NCBI RefSeq assembly: GCF_009765835.1
Contig: NZ_LMUS01000004.1
Location: 124,001 to 188,000, forward strand
Length of the DNA: 64,000 nucleotides
Source: Granulicella sp. L56
GTDB taxonomy: Bacteria; Acidobacteriota; Terriglobia; Terriglobales; Acidobacteriaceae
Direction: 5' to 3'
Part shown: positions 36,083 to 45,474 of the stretch, one piece after another
Layout of the letters: every line of letters begins with the position of its first letter
Numbering within the stretch: position 1 is the first letter of the stretch
Notes under the pieces: generated by a model
What the model saw: only the letters and a program-made list of their open reading frames with translations
Told to the model about the DNA's origin: nothing
Databases searched by the model: none
Program-made: the position numbers and the translations under genes

Positions 36083-36649
36083 TTACTCTGCAGTGACGTT
36101 GACGAATTCGTCCGTTTTCTCCCATTTGACGTGCAGCTCGGTGCTGTTTCCCTTGGTGTGCTCGAAGGAGATGGACATCTTTTCCTGCGGAGCAGGTAAG
36201 GTGTTGCCCTTCATTGGGGTGCGCCCCAGATCCTGATTCTCGTTATAGACAGTTCCCCACTGGCCGGTCTGCTTGTTGACGATGAGCAGCCACTGATCCG
36301 CGTTGGGCAGGGTGTAGATGGTGTAGGTTCCGGCAGGAACGTCGAGGGTTCCGATCTTCAGATTGGCTTTGGTGATGAGGGTTGTTGCGGGATTGGCACC
36401 GGTACGCCAGACCTTGCCGTAGGGAACAAGCTCTCCCATAATCTTGCGGCCACGCATCAAGGGGGTGTTGTAGTGGATGACGATCTGCTTGCCGTTGAGA
36501 GTAACTTTGGCGATGGCGGCTGGGCTGGCCAGCGGCTTGGCGGAATCCGGCGCTGGCATATCGTTCATGCGATCCGGCATTTGAGCGGTGAGGCTGGCGG
36601 TAGCAAGTAGGGCCGTACAAGCCAGGGTTGCGATCGAGCGGAAGAACAT
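36083..36649 (-). CDS. DUF2911-domain exported protein
   Basis: The 188-residue protein has a signal peptide (FRSIATLACTALLATASLTA) and the DUF2911 pattern: QIVIHYNTPLMRGRKIMGEL, VPYGKVWRTGANPATTLITK, LDVPAGTYTIYTLPN and a C-terminal ELHVKWEKTDEFVNV. The function of the family is unknown to me. It is probably periplasmic. Confidence 0.9.
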   Translation of the reverse strand: MFFRSIATLACTALLATASLTAQMPDRMNDMPAPDSAKPLASPAAIAKVTLNGKQIVIHYNTPLMRGRKIMGELVPYGKVWRTGANPATTLITKANLKIGTLDVPAGTYTIYTLPNADQWLLIVNKQTGQWGTVYNENQDLGRTPMKGNTLPAPQEKMSISFEHTKGNSTELHVKWEKTDEFVNVTAE

Positions 36650-36749
36650 AATTTATCTCTCTTTCCCGGATTTCCGGAGGGTGGTTCGATGTTGTACCGC
36701 GGCGGCGAGGCTGTCAACCGGCGCAACGATCATGCTACGCTAGAGGAAC

Positions 36750-36826
36750 GCACCCGTAGCTCAGCTGGATAGAGCGGCAGCCTCCGAAGCTGTAGGTCAG
36801 AAGTTCGAATCTTCTCGGGTGCACCA
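36750..36826 (+). tRNA. tRNA-Arg (anticodon CCG)
   Basis: A full cloverleaf folds: acceptor GCACCCG/CGGGTGC, D-stem GCTC/GAGC, anticodon stem GCAGC/GCTGT around the loop CTCCGAA (anticodon CCG, reading CGG), a five-base variable loop, T-stem AGAAG/CTTCT with TTCGAAT, discriminator A and encoded CCA (36824-36826). The total is 77 nt. Confidence 0.97.
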
Positions 36827-36848
36827 CTTCTACTTTCCTCTCCCATCG

Positions 36849-38525
36849 CTATTTCGGACGAGCTACAGCACACGAACTCGTCTGCTTCAACCGGTTCGTC
36901 AGTTCGCGGGAGCCCGGGTTGTACTTGAGCGCTGTTTCAATCGTGGAGCGTGCTGCAGTTCCGTCGCCCAGCAAGCATTCGACGGCAGCCAGATTCATGG
37001 CAAGTCCCAGTGAATCCTGATTACGGTTGAAGACCGGCTGCAGCAGTCCGAGCGCGCCTTGCAGGTCTCCTGTCTTCGCTTCAAGCACCGCGAGATCCGA
37101 TGCCGCGGTCTGGTCGGTCGGGCTTAGCTTCAGTACGTTGCGGAAGAGCGACCCGGCAAGCTGCGTATCCCCGCTCATTCCTGCGAGCAGGCCCAGCGAC
37201 CGCAACACTTGTACATCGTCAGGATCATTCTGATGGGCCGCGGTCAACATCGTGTAGGCCCGCTCGCGGTCGTCTGTGTGTCCTTCCATCGCGGCCGCGT
37301 AATATGCCAGAGCCGTATCTCGCGGCGTTGCGGAGGGAGAGAAGATGGGCACCAGGTTATCGGGGTGGGCAGGATTGACATCCGCTAAATCCATCTTCGG
37401 CTGTCGCAAAATGCGATGGTCCGTCCATGCCACATGCGGAATATTTTGAGCTTTGCTGCGCGGCATATGGCAGCTAGTGCAATCCAGGTTCTCGGGATGA
37501 TGCTCCTTCACAAAGGCAGCCTGGTTGTGGCAGGCAAGACACTTGCCGCGATAAAACGCGGCGCGCTCGGCAGCCAGAGGAGTGTAGTGCGGATCATGGC
37601 AGTTGGTGCAGGACATCTTGCTGCCACTCGCGCGCTTGCACATGCTGGTGTCGAACTGCTCTACCTCGCTGACTCCGCGGGCGGTTGCGCCAGCGCTTGC
37701 GTAGACGAAGTATGAGAGATAACGGGAGATAGGCTCGCCGGGCTTAAAATCGACTACGGAGCGTCCTTTTTTTTCTACGGAGACATCGCCCTCAAGGTGA
37801 CAGCTCATGCAGATGGAGTCGCGGCGGTCGGCATCGAGCTTGGCTGGATTGAGAACAGCCATCTTGCCGGCGCTCAGCACATGGGCTTTCGTGTCCCCAT
37901 GGCAGCTCTCGCAGGTAATGCCGCCGTAGAGAAACGGCTCTTCGGAGTAGTGGTTCTCGCTACCAGGATCGCTGTGCCGGACACCGCTCATGTGGCAGCG
38001 CAGACACCCTGCTTCCATTGGAATCGCTGACGGCATCTCGCGCAGACCGTCAAAGCCCGGCTTCATGTCATAGCCGTTTGCGCTGGTGTAGTACGCCACC
38101 GGAGACTCCAGCAGATACTTGTCGAGCGAGTAAAGATAGGTGATGCCTAAATGTCCCGAGCCTAAAAAGTAGTCGAGCCTCATGCGGCCCTTTGCCGGAG
38201 GACTCTGCGGGTCATCGTAGTCCAGCCATGCGGCGCTGTCTTCCGCATGGATGCGATATTTCGTGCCGGAAGTTACGCTGGTGAAGTCGCCCGGGATCAG
38301 GTGATCCATCGCCGAACCACTCGCATTTGCCATCGGCGTACCGAGGTACTTGTTGAATATCTCGGCGTGGCACTTGGCACAGACCGCATCAGCCTGCTTC
38401 ACAGGCACCGCTGCCTGCAAAACCTGATGCAACATTCCAGATAGAAAAATCAGCCATAGCGACCGAGTCATCCACAATCGAGCCGAATGTTTTGCCGTGC
38501 TCTTTGCTCGTAGCCAGCCTCTCAC
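36849..38525 (-). CDS. Exported seven-haem c-type cytochrome with C-terminal TPR-like region
   Basis: The 558-residue protein has an N-terminal hydrophobic signal (about 22-38) and seven CxxCH haem-c motifs: CAKCH, CLRCH, CESCH, CMSCH, CTNCH, CLACH and CTSCH. A helical, tetratricopeptide-like region follows (about 395-545; for example VQVLRSLGLLAGMSGDTQLA and PTDQTAASDLAVLEAKTGDL). The haem part resembles the cytochrome c554/multihaem family. It probably acts in periplasmic electron transfer. A GTG at 38525 with GAGG upstream or an ATG at 38471 could be the start. It converges on the tRNA. Confidence 0.87.
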   Translation of the reverse strand: MRGWLRAKSTAKHSARLWMTRSLWLIFLSGMLHQVLQAAVPVKQADAVCAKCHAEIFNKYLGTPMANASGSAMDHLIPGDFTSVTSGTKYRIHAEDSAAWLDYDDPQSPPAKGRMRLDYFLGSGHLGITYLYSLDKYLLESPVAYYTSANGYDMKPGFDGLREMPSAIPMEAGCLRCHMSGVRHSDPGSENHYSEEPFLYGGITCESCHGDTKAHVLSAGKMAVLNPAKLDADRRDSICMSCHLEGDVSVEKKGRSVVDFKPGEPISRYLSYFVYASAGATARGVSEVEQFDTSMCKRASGSKMSCTNCHDPHYTPLAAERAAFYRGKCLACHNQAAFVKEHHPENLDCTSCHMPRSKAQNIPHVAWTDHRILRQPKMDLADVNPAHPDNLVPIFSPSATPRDTALAYYAAAMEGHTDDRERAYTMLTAAHQNDPDDVQVLRSLGLLAGMSGDTQLAGSLFRNVLKLSPTDQTAASDLAVLEAKTGDLQGALGLLQPVFNRNQDSLGLAMNLAAVECLLGDGTAARSTIETALKYNPGSRELTNRLKQTSSCAVARPK

Positions 38526-38599
38526 GCCATCCTCGCGCAGCCCATATCAACCTCTCCATACTAACCGCAAGTTGATCGGCTCTCCGCAATGAGAGGCGG

Positions 38600-39001
38600 C
38601 TAATGAAGCTGGTCTGGTATGACGGCGTATTGGATCAGGAGTTCGAAGGGAACAATCTTCAGGGTGTTCTCGTGAGTGGCTTCGAGGACGACAGGACAGG
38701 CTGCTCCTGCCTGCTGCACCTGGAGCCAGCGGGCGGCACAGACACACCAGCGGTCGCCCGGCTTGAGGCCGCTGAAGCCATACTGCGGCATCGGCGTAGA
38801 AAGGTCGTTTCCCAGCGCTCTACTGGCAGACAAGAAGCTTTCGTCGACGACACAGCAGATCGTGTGAACGCCGAGGTCGGCAGGGCCGGTGTTGCAGCAG
38901 CCGTCGCGGAAGAAGCCGGTCATAGGGTTGCAGCCACAGACCGCGAGCGGTTGACCGAGAACATTTTTTCCAGCAGATTTTGCAGATTCCATTTCGAGCA
39001 T
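38600..39001 (-). CDS. DUF2237 family protein
   Basis: The product is about 133 residues and matches the DUF2237 pattern: NVLGQPLAVCGCNPMTGFFR, DGCCNTGPADLGVHTICCVV, GNDLSTPMPQYGFSGLKPGD and RWCVCAARW, then PVVLEATHENTL. Conserved cysteines suggest metal or redox chemistry, which is unproven. It follows the ornithine aminotransferase stop by only a few bases; AAGGAA at that junction supports an ATG at 39001 or 38992. Confidence 0.85.
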   Translation of the reverse strand: MLEMESAKSAGKNVLGQPLAVCGCNPMTGFFRDGCCNTGPADLGVHTICCVVDESFLSASRALGNDLSTPMPQYGFSGLKPGDRWCVCAARWLQVQQAGAACPVVLEATHENTLKIVPFELLIQYAVIPDQLH

Positions 39002-39008
39002 GAGTTCC

Positions 39009-40250
39009 TTAGAGGCTTTCGAGGACAGACTGGATGCGATCGAGCGCCCAGAGGAGGTCTTTCTCTTCGATGATAAGTGGCGGAGCGAGGCGGATGACAT
39101 TGTCATGCGTCTCCTTAGCCAGAATGCCTTCGCGCATGAGCGCCTCGCAGACAGGGCGGGCGGGGCCGTCGAGCTCGATGGCCGCCCAGAGGCCGCGTCC
39201 ACGAATCTCGCGGATATGCGGGCTGGAGATCTGGCGCAGACGCTTAAACATAAGTTTGCCGAGTTCAGCGGAACGTCCGGCGAGATCTTCTTCGACGATG
39301 ACCCGAAGCGAGGCGCGAGCTACGGCGCAGGCAAGCGGATTGCCGCCGAAGGTGCTGCCGTGGTCGCCCGGGTGCAGCAGACCGAGAACTTCGCGTGAGC
39401 TGAGGACGGCGGAGACAGGATAGAAGCCTCCCGCGAGCGCCTTGCCAACGATGAGCATGTCGGGCTTGATGTCCTCGTGCTCGTAGGCGAAGAGCTTGCC
39501 AGTGCGGCCAAGACCGGACTGAATCTCATCGGCGATCAGCAGGACGCGATTCTGTTGGCAGATGGCTGCGGCCTCTTTGAGGAAGCCATCAGGCGGCATC
39601 AGGATGCCGGCCTCGCCCTGAATTGGCTCGACGAGGAAGGCGGCGGTGTTAGGCGTGATGGCGGCGCGCAGGGCGGCGGCATCGCCGAAGGGAATGATCT
39701 TGAAGCCGGGCAGGAAGGGGCCGAAGCCGTCGCGATATTGCGCGTCGGTGGAGAAGCTGACGATGGAGATGGTGCGGCCATGAAAGTTGTTGGCGCAGAC
39801 GATGATCTCGGCTTGATTGTCAGGCACGCCCTTAACTTTGTAGGCCCACTTGCGTGCGAGCTTCAGGGCGGACTCGACGGCCTCTGTACCGGAGTTCATC
39901 GGCAGCGTCATGTCGAAGCCGGTGAGGTCGTGAATCTCCTTGTAGAAAAGCGGGAGCTGGTCGTTGCGGAAGGCGCGCGAGGTGAGGGTGACGCGCTGCG
40001 CCTGCTCCAGCATGGCGGCGAGGATACGCGGGTGGCAGTGCCCTTGATTGACGGCGGAGTAGGCCGCGAGGAAGTCAAGGTAGCGGCGGCCCTCGACGTC
40101 GTAGACCCAGACGCCCTGGGCACGCTCAACGACAACATCGAGCGGCTTGTAATTTTTGGTGCCGTACTGGTCTTCGAGCCGGATGTATTCGGCGGTGGGA
40201 AGTTTCTGCTGCTCGCTCTGAGTGTCGTGCTGGAGGGTGCTGGCTGCCAT
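39009..40250 (-). CDS. rocD: Ornithine aminotransferase
   Basis: This class III PLP aminotransferase converts ornithine and 2-oxoglutarate to glutamate semialdehyde. The 413-residue protein begins near [20 protein letters not shown], a signature of ornithine aminotransferases. It has [40 protein letters not shown] and the PLP-lysine motif [19 protein letters not shown]. It is probably co-transcribed with the DUF2237 gene. Confidence 0.93.
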   Translation of the reverse strand: MAASTLQHDTQSEQQKLPTAEYIRLEDQYGTKNYKPLDVVVERAQGVWVYDVEGRRYLDFLAAYSAVNQGHCHPRILAAMLEQAQRVTLTSRAFRNDQLPLFYKEIHDLTGFDMTLPMNSGTEAVESALKLARKWAYKVKGVPDNQAEIIVCANNFHGRTISIVSFSTDAQYRDGFGPFLPGFKIIPFGDAAALRAAITPNTAAFLVEPIQGEAGILMPPDGFLKEAAAICQQNRVLLIADEIQSGLGRTGKLFAYEHEDIKPDMLIVGKALAGGFYPVSAVLSSREVLGLLHPGDHGSTFGGNPLACAVARASLRVIVEEDLAGRSAELGKLMFKRLRQISSPHIREIRGRGLWAAIELDGPARPVCEALMREGILAKETHDNVIRLAPPLIIEEKDLLWALDRIQSVLESL

Positions 40251-40398
40251 GACTTTCGCCTTTTTTGTGTCTGGTATCTCCCTATTATTTCACGCGGAGC
40301 GCGGATGGCGCTGTAACCGGACAATCCATCCGCCGGGAATTGCCTTATCGCCACGTTGGACAGCTATCAGAAAAGCTAGACTGTATCGCGGCTAAACC

Positions 40399-41532
40399 TC
40401 AGTGGCTGACCAGAATGCCGGGCAATGGCTGGCCTGCGGCGGGCGTCTGCTTGTTCCAATCTTTGCCGACTAGCTTGGCCACGGTGGCGGCAATCTGGCT
40501 CTGGGTAACGGGGCTGCCGCCGGAGACTTCTCCGTTGTGCGGAATGCCGGGGCCCATGGCGGCGATGAAGATGTACTTCGAGGCAGGAATCTTCTGGCCG
40601 TGGCTCTTCCACTCCACCGGCGCATCGCCTCGGCCGTGGTCGGTGAGCAGGATCAGTGTGGTGTGATCGCGATAGTCGGGATTGGATTGCACGAACTCCC
40701 ACAGGCGTTGCAGGTACTGATCGACGCGATTGGCAGCTTCGAGGTAGCGGCCGTAGCTGCCTGCGTGAGCCAATTCATCGGTGTCGCCGAGAGAGAGATA
40801 AAACAGCCGTGGGTGTTTCGCCTCGATATATTCGAGCGAGGTGTAAAAGGTCGATGCGTCGAAGGTCTCGTCGTCCCAGAGGCGCGGCGTCTCTGCTTTG
40901 AGATGGTTGAGCAGGTCGAGTCGGGGCGTGATGGGGATGGAGGTCAGCGGATCGAAGCCTGCATTGTCGGTAAAGCCGCAGCGCTCCCGGTTGAAGGCGT
41001 CAGCGATTACGCTCCATGCACCAAAGGCGGCTGTCTTGCCGGTGAGGCCGGGCTGCTTGTTCAGCCACTCGAAGACGGTGACATTGGGATTGGGGGTTGG
41101 GTCGTTGGAGTTGATGCGCGGGTCGGCGTGGCCTGTCAGGGTTTCGTTGTAGCCGGGGTAGGAAAAGTTGAAGCCGTTGGTGACGTGCGCGTCAGAGTCC
41201 TTGTCGCGGTTGCCGTAGATCTCGCCTTCGGGGACGATGTGGCTCCAGAGAAACGGCATCAACGCGGCGCGGGCCTGCTGCGGAGTCGAGCGCACATATT
41301 GGCGGACGAGTGAGTCGATGGAGAGATTGTCGTTGTTGGCCTTGGTCAGCAGCGATGGGTCAGCACCCCGGAAGACTTCCTGCCAGCGCAGACCGTCCGT
41401 CATCACCAGAAGGACGTGTTCGTTAGCGGGATCGGCTGGTCGGGCGGTGGTCTGCGCCCGCAACGGTGTTACTGCTGCGGACGCGCCAACGATGGCAAAA
41501 AAGACAGAGAGTTTCTTCAGGCAAAACTTCAT
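40399..41532 (-). CDS. Exported alkaline-phosphatase-superfamily hydrolase
   Basis: The 377-residue protein has a signal peptide (to about 26). The superfamily metal sites are HVLLVMTDGLRWQEVFRGAD near residue 40, a likely nucleophile Thr in SYPGYNETLTGHAD, SLGDTDELAHAGSYGRYLEA and ILLTDHGRGDAP. The family contains phosphatases, sulfatases and nucleotide pyrophosphatases, so the substrate is open. It lies 148 nt upstream of rocD on the same strand. Confidence 0.85.
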   Translation of the reverse strand: MKFCLKKLSVFFAIVGASAAVTPLRAQTTARPADPANEHVLLVMTDGLRWQEVFRGADPSLLTKANNDNLSIDSLVRQYVRSTPQQARAALMPFLWSHIVPEGEIYGNRDKDSDAHVTNGFNFSYPGYNETLTGHADPRINSNDPTPNPNVTVFEWLNKQPGLTGKTAAFGAWSVIADAFNRERCGFTDNAGFDPLTSIPITPRLDLLNHLKAETPRLWDDETFDASTFYTSLEYIEAKHPRLFYLSLGDTDELAHAGSYGRYLEAANRVDQYLQRLWEFVQSNPDYRDHTTLILLTDHGRGDAPVEWKSHGQKIPASKYIFIAAMGPGIPHNGEVSGGSPVTQSQIAATVAKLVGKDWNKQTPAAGQPLPGILVSH

Positions 41533-41606
41533 GCCGCCATGCTAGATCAGCTTTCGCTGAAATGAACATGTTTCGAAGTTTTAATTCAAGCGGCGTTTGG
41601 CTGCGT

Positions 41607-43244
41607 CTACTTTGCGGCCATTTGAAGCTGCTGCTGGTATTCCTCGTAGGGGCCCTTGTGGTCGGTGATGCGGAAGTTGTCGGGGCCGCCCTCGAAGTGC
41701 CAGATGCGGGTTCCGGCCTCTTCGATGAGATCCTGGTCGTGAGTGACGAGGAAGACGGTTCCTTCGTACTTCTGAATCGCCTGGTTGAGCGCGTTGATGC
41801 TCTCGAGGTCAAGGTGATTGGTGGGCTCGTCAAGGACGAGGATGTTGGGCTTCTGCAACATGATCTTGCAGAAGAGCAGCCGCGCCGCCTCACCACCGGA
41901 TAGTGCGTCCGTCTTCTTGAGGCCTTCTTCGCCCTTGAAGAGCATCTGGCCGAGGATGCCACGGATGTCTTCCTTGGTGGCCGATGGGTCAAACTGGTGC
42001 AGCCAGTCGCTGGCCGTCATGCCCAGCTCGATCGAGCCCTTGTGGTCCTGCGCGAAGTAGCCGATGGAGACTTCGTGGCCCCACTTGACTAAGCCGGAGT
42101 CGATGGAGACGTCCTTCTCTTCGACGCCGGGGCCGTTGGCCAGCAGGGCTTTGAGGAGCGTGGTCTTGCCTTGCCCGTTGCGGCCCATGAGGATGACCTT
42201 GTCGCCTCGGGTAACAGCGGCGGAGAAGTTATTAATGACGTGCTCGACCTTGCCGTCCTTCTGCTCGTAGGTCTTGTTGACCTTCTCGAACTCAAGGACG
42301 TTCTTTCCCGAGGGGCGTTCCATCTTGAAGCTGATGAAGGGGCGCGCGATGTTGGAGCGCGCGAGTTCGCTGGTGGCGAGGCGCTCGACTTCCTTTTTGC
42401 GGGAGTTGACCTGCGAGCTGCGCGTACCGGCGCTGAAGCGGGCGATGAAGTCGTTGAGCTGGGCGATCTTCTTTTCGCGCTGCTCGTTCTGGCTCTCGAT
42501 GCGGGTGCGGACGCTGGTCTTCTGGAAGACCATGTCGTCGTAGCCGCCGTTGTAGGTGATGATGGTCTCGTAGTCGATGTCGGCGATATGGGTGCAAACG
42601 TTGTTGAGGAAGTGCCGATCGTGCGAGATGGTGATGACGGTGCCGTTATAGCGGAGGAGGAAGTCCTCGAGCCAGTGGATCGATTCGAGGTCGAGATAGT
42701 TCGTCGGCTCGTCGAGCAGCAGCGCCTGCGGATTGCCGAAGAGTGCCTGCGCCAGCAGCACACGTACCTTCTGACCGCCCTGCAGCTCGGACATATGGCG
42801 CTCGTGCAGTTCGTCGGGGATATCGAGCCCTTGCAGCAGCACAGCGGCGTTGGACTCGGCCTCGTAGCCGTCCTCGTCACCGACGATGCCTTCGAGTTCT
42901 CCAAGACGTGAACCGTCTTCATCGGTCATCTCGGGTTTGGCATAGATCACTTCGCGCTCTTCAAGCGCAGCCCACAGGGCCTTGTTCCCCATGATGACGG
43001 TGTCAATGACGCGGTAGGCGTCGAAGGCGTACTGGTCCTGCGAGAGAACACCGATTTTTTTGGGGCGGACGACGTTGCCCTTCTGGGCGTCGATCTCGCC
43101 GGTGAGCACCTTCATAAAGGTGGATTTGCCGGCCCCGTTGGGACCGGTGAGGCCGTAGCGGCGGCCCTGGGTGAAGGTGACGGAGACATCCTCGAAGAGC
43201 AGCTTCGAGCCGTAGCGCATGGTGACATTGGAGACTGAGATCAT
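41607..43244 (-). CDS. ABC-F family ATPase (YbiT-like)
   Basis: The 545-residue protein has two ABC domains and no membrane segment. Walker A motifs are GPNGAGKST and GRNGQGKTT, signature motifs are LQGGQKVRVLLAQAL and LSGGEAARLLF, and Walker B regions read LLLDEPTNYLD and LVLDEPTNHLD. The inter-domain linker (about 240-320) is charged. ABC-F proteins act on the ribosome, in translation factor or antibiotic-protection roles. The sequence is closest in feel to YbiT. Confidence 0.92.
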   Translation of the reverse strand: MISVSNVTMRYGSKLLFEDVSVTFTQGRRYGLTGPNGAGKSTFMKVLTGEIDAQKGNVVRPKKIGVLSQDQYAFDAYRVIDTVIMGNKALWAALEEREVIYAKPEMTDEDGSRLGELEGIVGDEDGYEAESNAAVLLQGLDIPDELHERHMSELQGGQKVRVLLAQALFGNPQALLLDEPTNYLDLESIHWLEDFLLRYNGTVITISHDRHFLNNVCTHIADIDYETIITYNGGYDDMVFQKTSVRTRIESQNEQREKKIAQLNDFIARFSAGTRSSQVNSRKKEVERLATSELARSNIARPFISFKMERPSGKNVLEFEKVNKTYEQKDGKVEHVINNFSAAVTRGDKVILMGRNGQGKTTLLKALLANGPGVEEKDVSIDSGLVKWGHEVSIGYFAQDHKGSIELGMTASDWLHQFDPSATKEDIRGILGQMLFKGEEGLKKTDALSGGEAARLLFCKIMLQKPNILVLDEPTNHLDLESINALNQAIQKYEGTVFLVTHDQDLIEEAGTRIWHFEGGPDNFRITDHKGPYEEYQQQLQMAAK

Positions 43245-43497
43245 GGGATTCCTTCTATTTTACAGGGCTTTGCGTTGCGGCGCCGATCAAGAAGTCAATG
43301 CACGAGCAACGCATGGCAAACGCCATCGTAAAAATAGGAGCAAGCGTGGAAACGAGCCATCCATAAACCCCGGTGAGTCCAGGCTGCGGATGCGCAGGAC
43401 GAAGCTCTAGTCCTTTTCGACGATAGCTGAGAGTTCGCTGAAGCCGGCTATATTTTCGGACATGACTTTAGCGAAAGTATTGTCCAACTACAGAAAT
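43245..43497. other. Intergenic region with no supported gene
   Basis: This gap between the ABC-F gene start and the helicase terminator contains only very short open frames. One minus-strand frame at about 43405-43482 would encode 26 residues from a TTG without a ribosome-binding site. No tRNA, SRP RNA or riboswitch motif was recognised. Confidence 0.5.
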
Positions 43498-43545
43498 TAA
43501 AACGCTGCTCCCCCTCTGCGGCTGGTTGGCACGCAGAGAGGAAGC
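43498..43545 (-). terminator. Probable terminator of the DEAD-box helicase gene
   Basis: On the minus strand an arm at 43545-43532 (GCTTCCTCTCTGCG) pairs with 43520-43507 (CGCAGAGGGGGAGC) over about 10-12 bp. A short spacer and then TTTT follow at 43502-43499. It lies 15 nt past the helicase stop. Confidence 0.65.
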
Positions 43546-43560
43546 GCGATCGGGTTTCGT

Positions 43561-45081
43561 TTATTGGCCGCGACGAGCTGGACCAGAGCGGCTGCTACCG
43601 GGGCGGCTGCTGGGACGGCTGCCTGCGCCGGGCCCGCGACCTCCAGAGCTGCGTCCACCGGAGAATCCGCCGCCGCCACTCTTGCCGCGGCTGCGGAAGC
43701 CACCACCGCCGCTTCCCTTCGCCGCCTTGTAGGGGCTGGGGCTTGCGGCCATCGGGGTAACAGGATCGTTGCCGCGCCAGGAACGGCTTTCGAGCTGCAT
43801 CAAATTCTGTCCCTGAGCTGTTGTGTCGAGGGGTTGATTGCGCAGTTCCTTCTCAAGATTCTTATCGGCTTCGCGCCACTCGAACTTTATCTTCAGCTCA
43901 CGCTCCAGCTTGCGGGCGTCGTGCTTTTCCTGAGGCATGACGAAGGTGGTCGCAACCCCCTTCTTGCCAGCGCGACCGGTGCGGCCGATGCGGTGAACAA
44001 AGTCCTCGGAGGCATTGGGCAGATCGTAGTTCACGACGTGAGCAATGTCCTGCACGTCGATGCCGCGCGCCGCAACGTCGGTGGCGACAAGAACGCGGTG
44101 CTTGCCGTTCTGGAAACCCTTCAGAGCCGCCGTACGCTGCGACTGGCTACGGTCTCCGTGAATGACGTCGGAGTCGTGGCCCAGCCTCTCCAGCTTCTTC
44201 GAGATGCGATCGGCTCCATGCTTGGTGCGCGAGAAGACGAGGAAGGTTCCCTCCTCTTCGCGCAGCATCTGGTCGAGCAGGCCCAGCTTCTGGTCCTGCA
44301 TGACGGTGTAGACGCGAAGCTCTACACGATCAGAGGGCTTCGAGGTCTGGCCGATCTCGATGCGGACCGGCTTGTTGACGTAGTCGCGAACGATCTCGCG
44401 GATATTGGCGTCGAGCGTGGCCGAGTAGCACATCGTCTGCCGGGTCTTCGGTACCGCGCCGACGATGCGGCGGATGGCGGGCAGAAAGCCCATGTCCAAC
44501 ATGCGGTCCACTTCGTCGAGCACAAGCATCTCGACGGCGTTGATGTTGATCTCGCGACGGCGCAGGAAGTCTTCGAGCCGTCCCGGCGTGGCCACAACCA
44601 GGCGCGGGCCGCGGTCGAGTTGGTCAAGCTGGTTGTTCTCCGACAGGCCGCCACAGACCAGCACAGCATCGTTCTTCGAGCCGGGAACCAGCTTCCAATA
44701 GGCTTCGAGCACCTGCATCGCAAGCTCGCGGGTGGGCAGCAAAATCAGGGCGCGAATCGGACCGCGCTTGCCTTTTGTGCTGGGTACAGAGTTTGCATCC
44801 ATGCGCTCGATCATCGGGATCAGGAAGCTGAGCGTCTTGCCCGTGCCGGTCGAGGCGGTGGCAAGGATGTCTGCGCCTTCGAGCGCTGGCGGAATAGCCT
44901 TGGCCTGAACCGGAGTGGGAATGCTAAAGCCAGCATTGCTTAGACGGTTTTTGAGGGAGTCAGAGATGTTGAAGTCGGTGAAGCGAACATCGTTGGTGAG
45001 GGGAAGGCTGGTCGAGTTTACGCTGGCGCTAACTTCAGCCTGGGGTATAAGTGCTTGTGGTTCAAGAGTTGCGGTAGTCAA
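43561..45081 (-). CDS. DEAD-box ATP-dependent RNA helicase
   Basis: The 506-residue protein has the Q motif (FSIPTPVQAKAIPPALEG), motif I ASTGTGKT, motif Ib region TPGRLEDFL, motif II DEVD in place of the usual DEAD, motif III SAT, and motif VI HRIGRTGRAGKKG. A C-terminal Gly/Ser/Arg-rich tail (about 440-506) probably binds RNA nonspecifically. The TTG start has AAAGGAT 5 nt upstream. It lies about 390 nt downstream of the polysaccharide cluster, so its mRNA may have a long leader. Confidence 0.94.
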   Translation of the reverse strand: MTTATLEPQALIPQAEVSASVNSTSLPLTNDVRFTDFNISDSLKNRLSNAGFSIPTPVQAKAIPPALEGADILATASTGTGKTLSFLIPMIERMDANSVPSTKGKRGPIRALILLPTRELAMQVLEAYWKLVPGSKNDAVLVCGGLSENNQLDQLDRGPRLVVATPGRLEDFLRRREININAVEMLVLDEVDRMLDMGFLPAIRRIVGAVPKTRQTMCYSATLDANIREIVRDYVNKPVRIEIGQTSKPSDRVELRVYTVMQDQKLGLLDQMLREEEGTFLVFSRTKHGADRISKKLERLGHDSDVIHGDRSQSQRTAALKGFQNGKHRVLVATDVAARGIDVQDIAHVVNYDLPNASEDFVHRIGRTGRAGKKGVATTFVMPQEKHDARKLERELKIKFEWREADKNLEKELRNQPLDTTAQGQNLMQLESRSWRGNDPVTPMAASPSPYKAAKGSGGGGFRSRGKSGGGGFSGGRSSGGRGPGAGSRPSSRPGSSRSGPARRGQ

Positions 45082-45474
45082 GAATTATCCTTTAAGGAGT
45101 TGGAGAGATCGACGAATGGATGCAGGGGTGCCGAAGCACCATGGATTCTGATATCAGCATTGCTGTCGGTTATCGAAGCGCTGCTGCTGCACGGCGAGAC
45201 CTGTCCTGTGACGGGCCTTCCAGCCAGAGCAACCAGCGCGGCTTCCGATTTTTTGAAGGAAGATAAGCGGTGGGGAGAGGCGAATCGCAGTCTCTGGCCA
45301 AACCCCGAATTCCATGGAGGGTCTTTGCCTGCGATGCCCGCACTCGTTCTTTCCAGAGTGCATAAACAGAATACCACAGATTGCCCTCTACGAAGGACTC
45401 TGCTGTCCATGCATCTTCGCAACGTATCTGCCAAGGCCTCGGGAGCAGGTGAAGCAGATTGGATTCGAAGCCTT
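45082..45474 (-). other. Long gap upstream of the helicase, no supported gene
   Basis: Open frames here on both strands (for example minus 45078-45590) lack homology-like patterns, are Ser/Arg-rich and overlap the glycosyltransferase end. On the minus strand it could be the 5' leader of the helicase mRNA. I saw no defined riboswitch or cold-shock element. Confidence 0.5.

Noticed and set aside
43405..43482. A 26-codon minus-strand frame from a TTG
   Set aside because: It has no ribosome-binding site, is very short and has no recognisable pattern.
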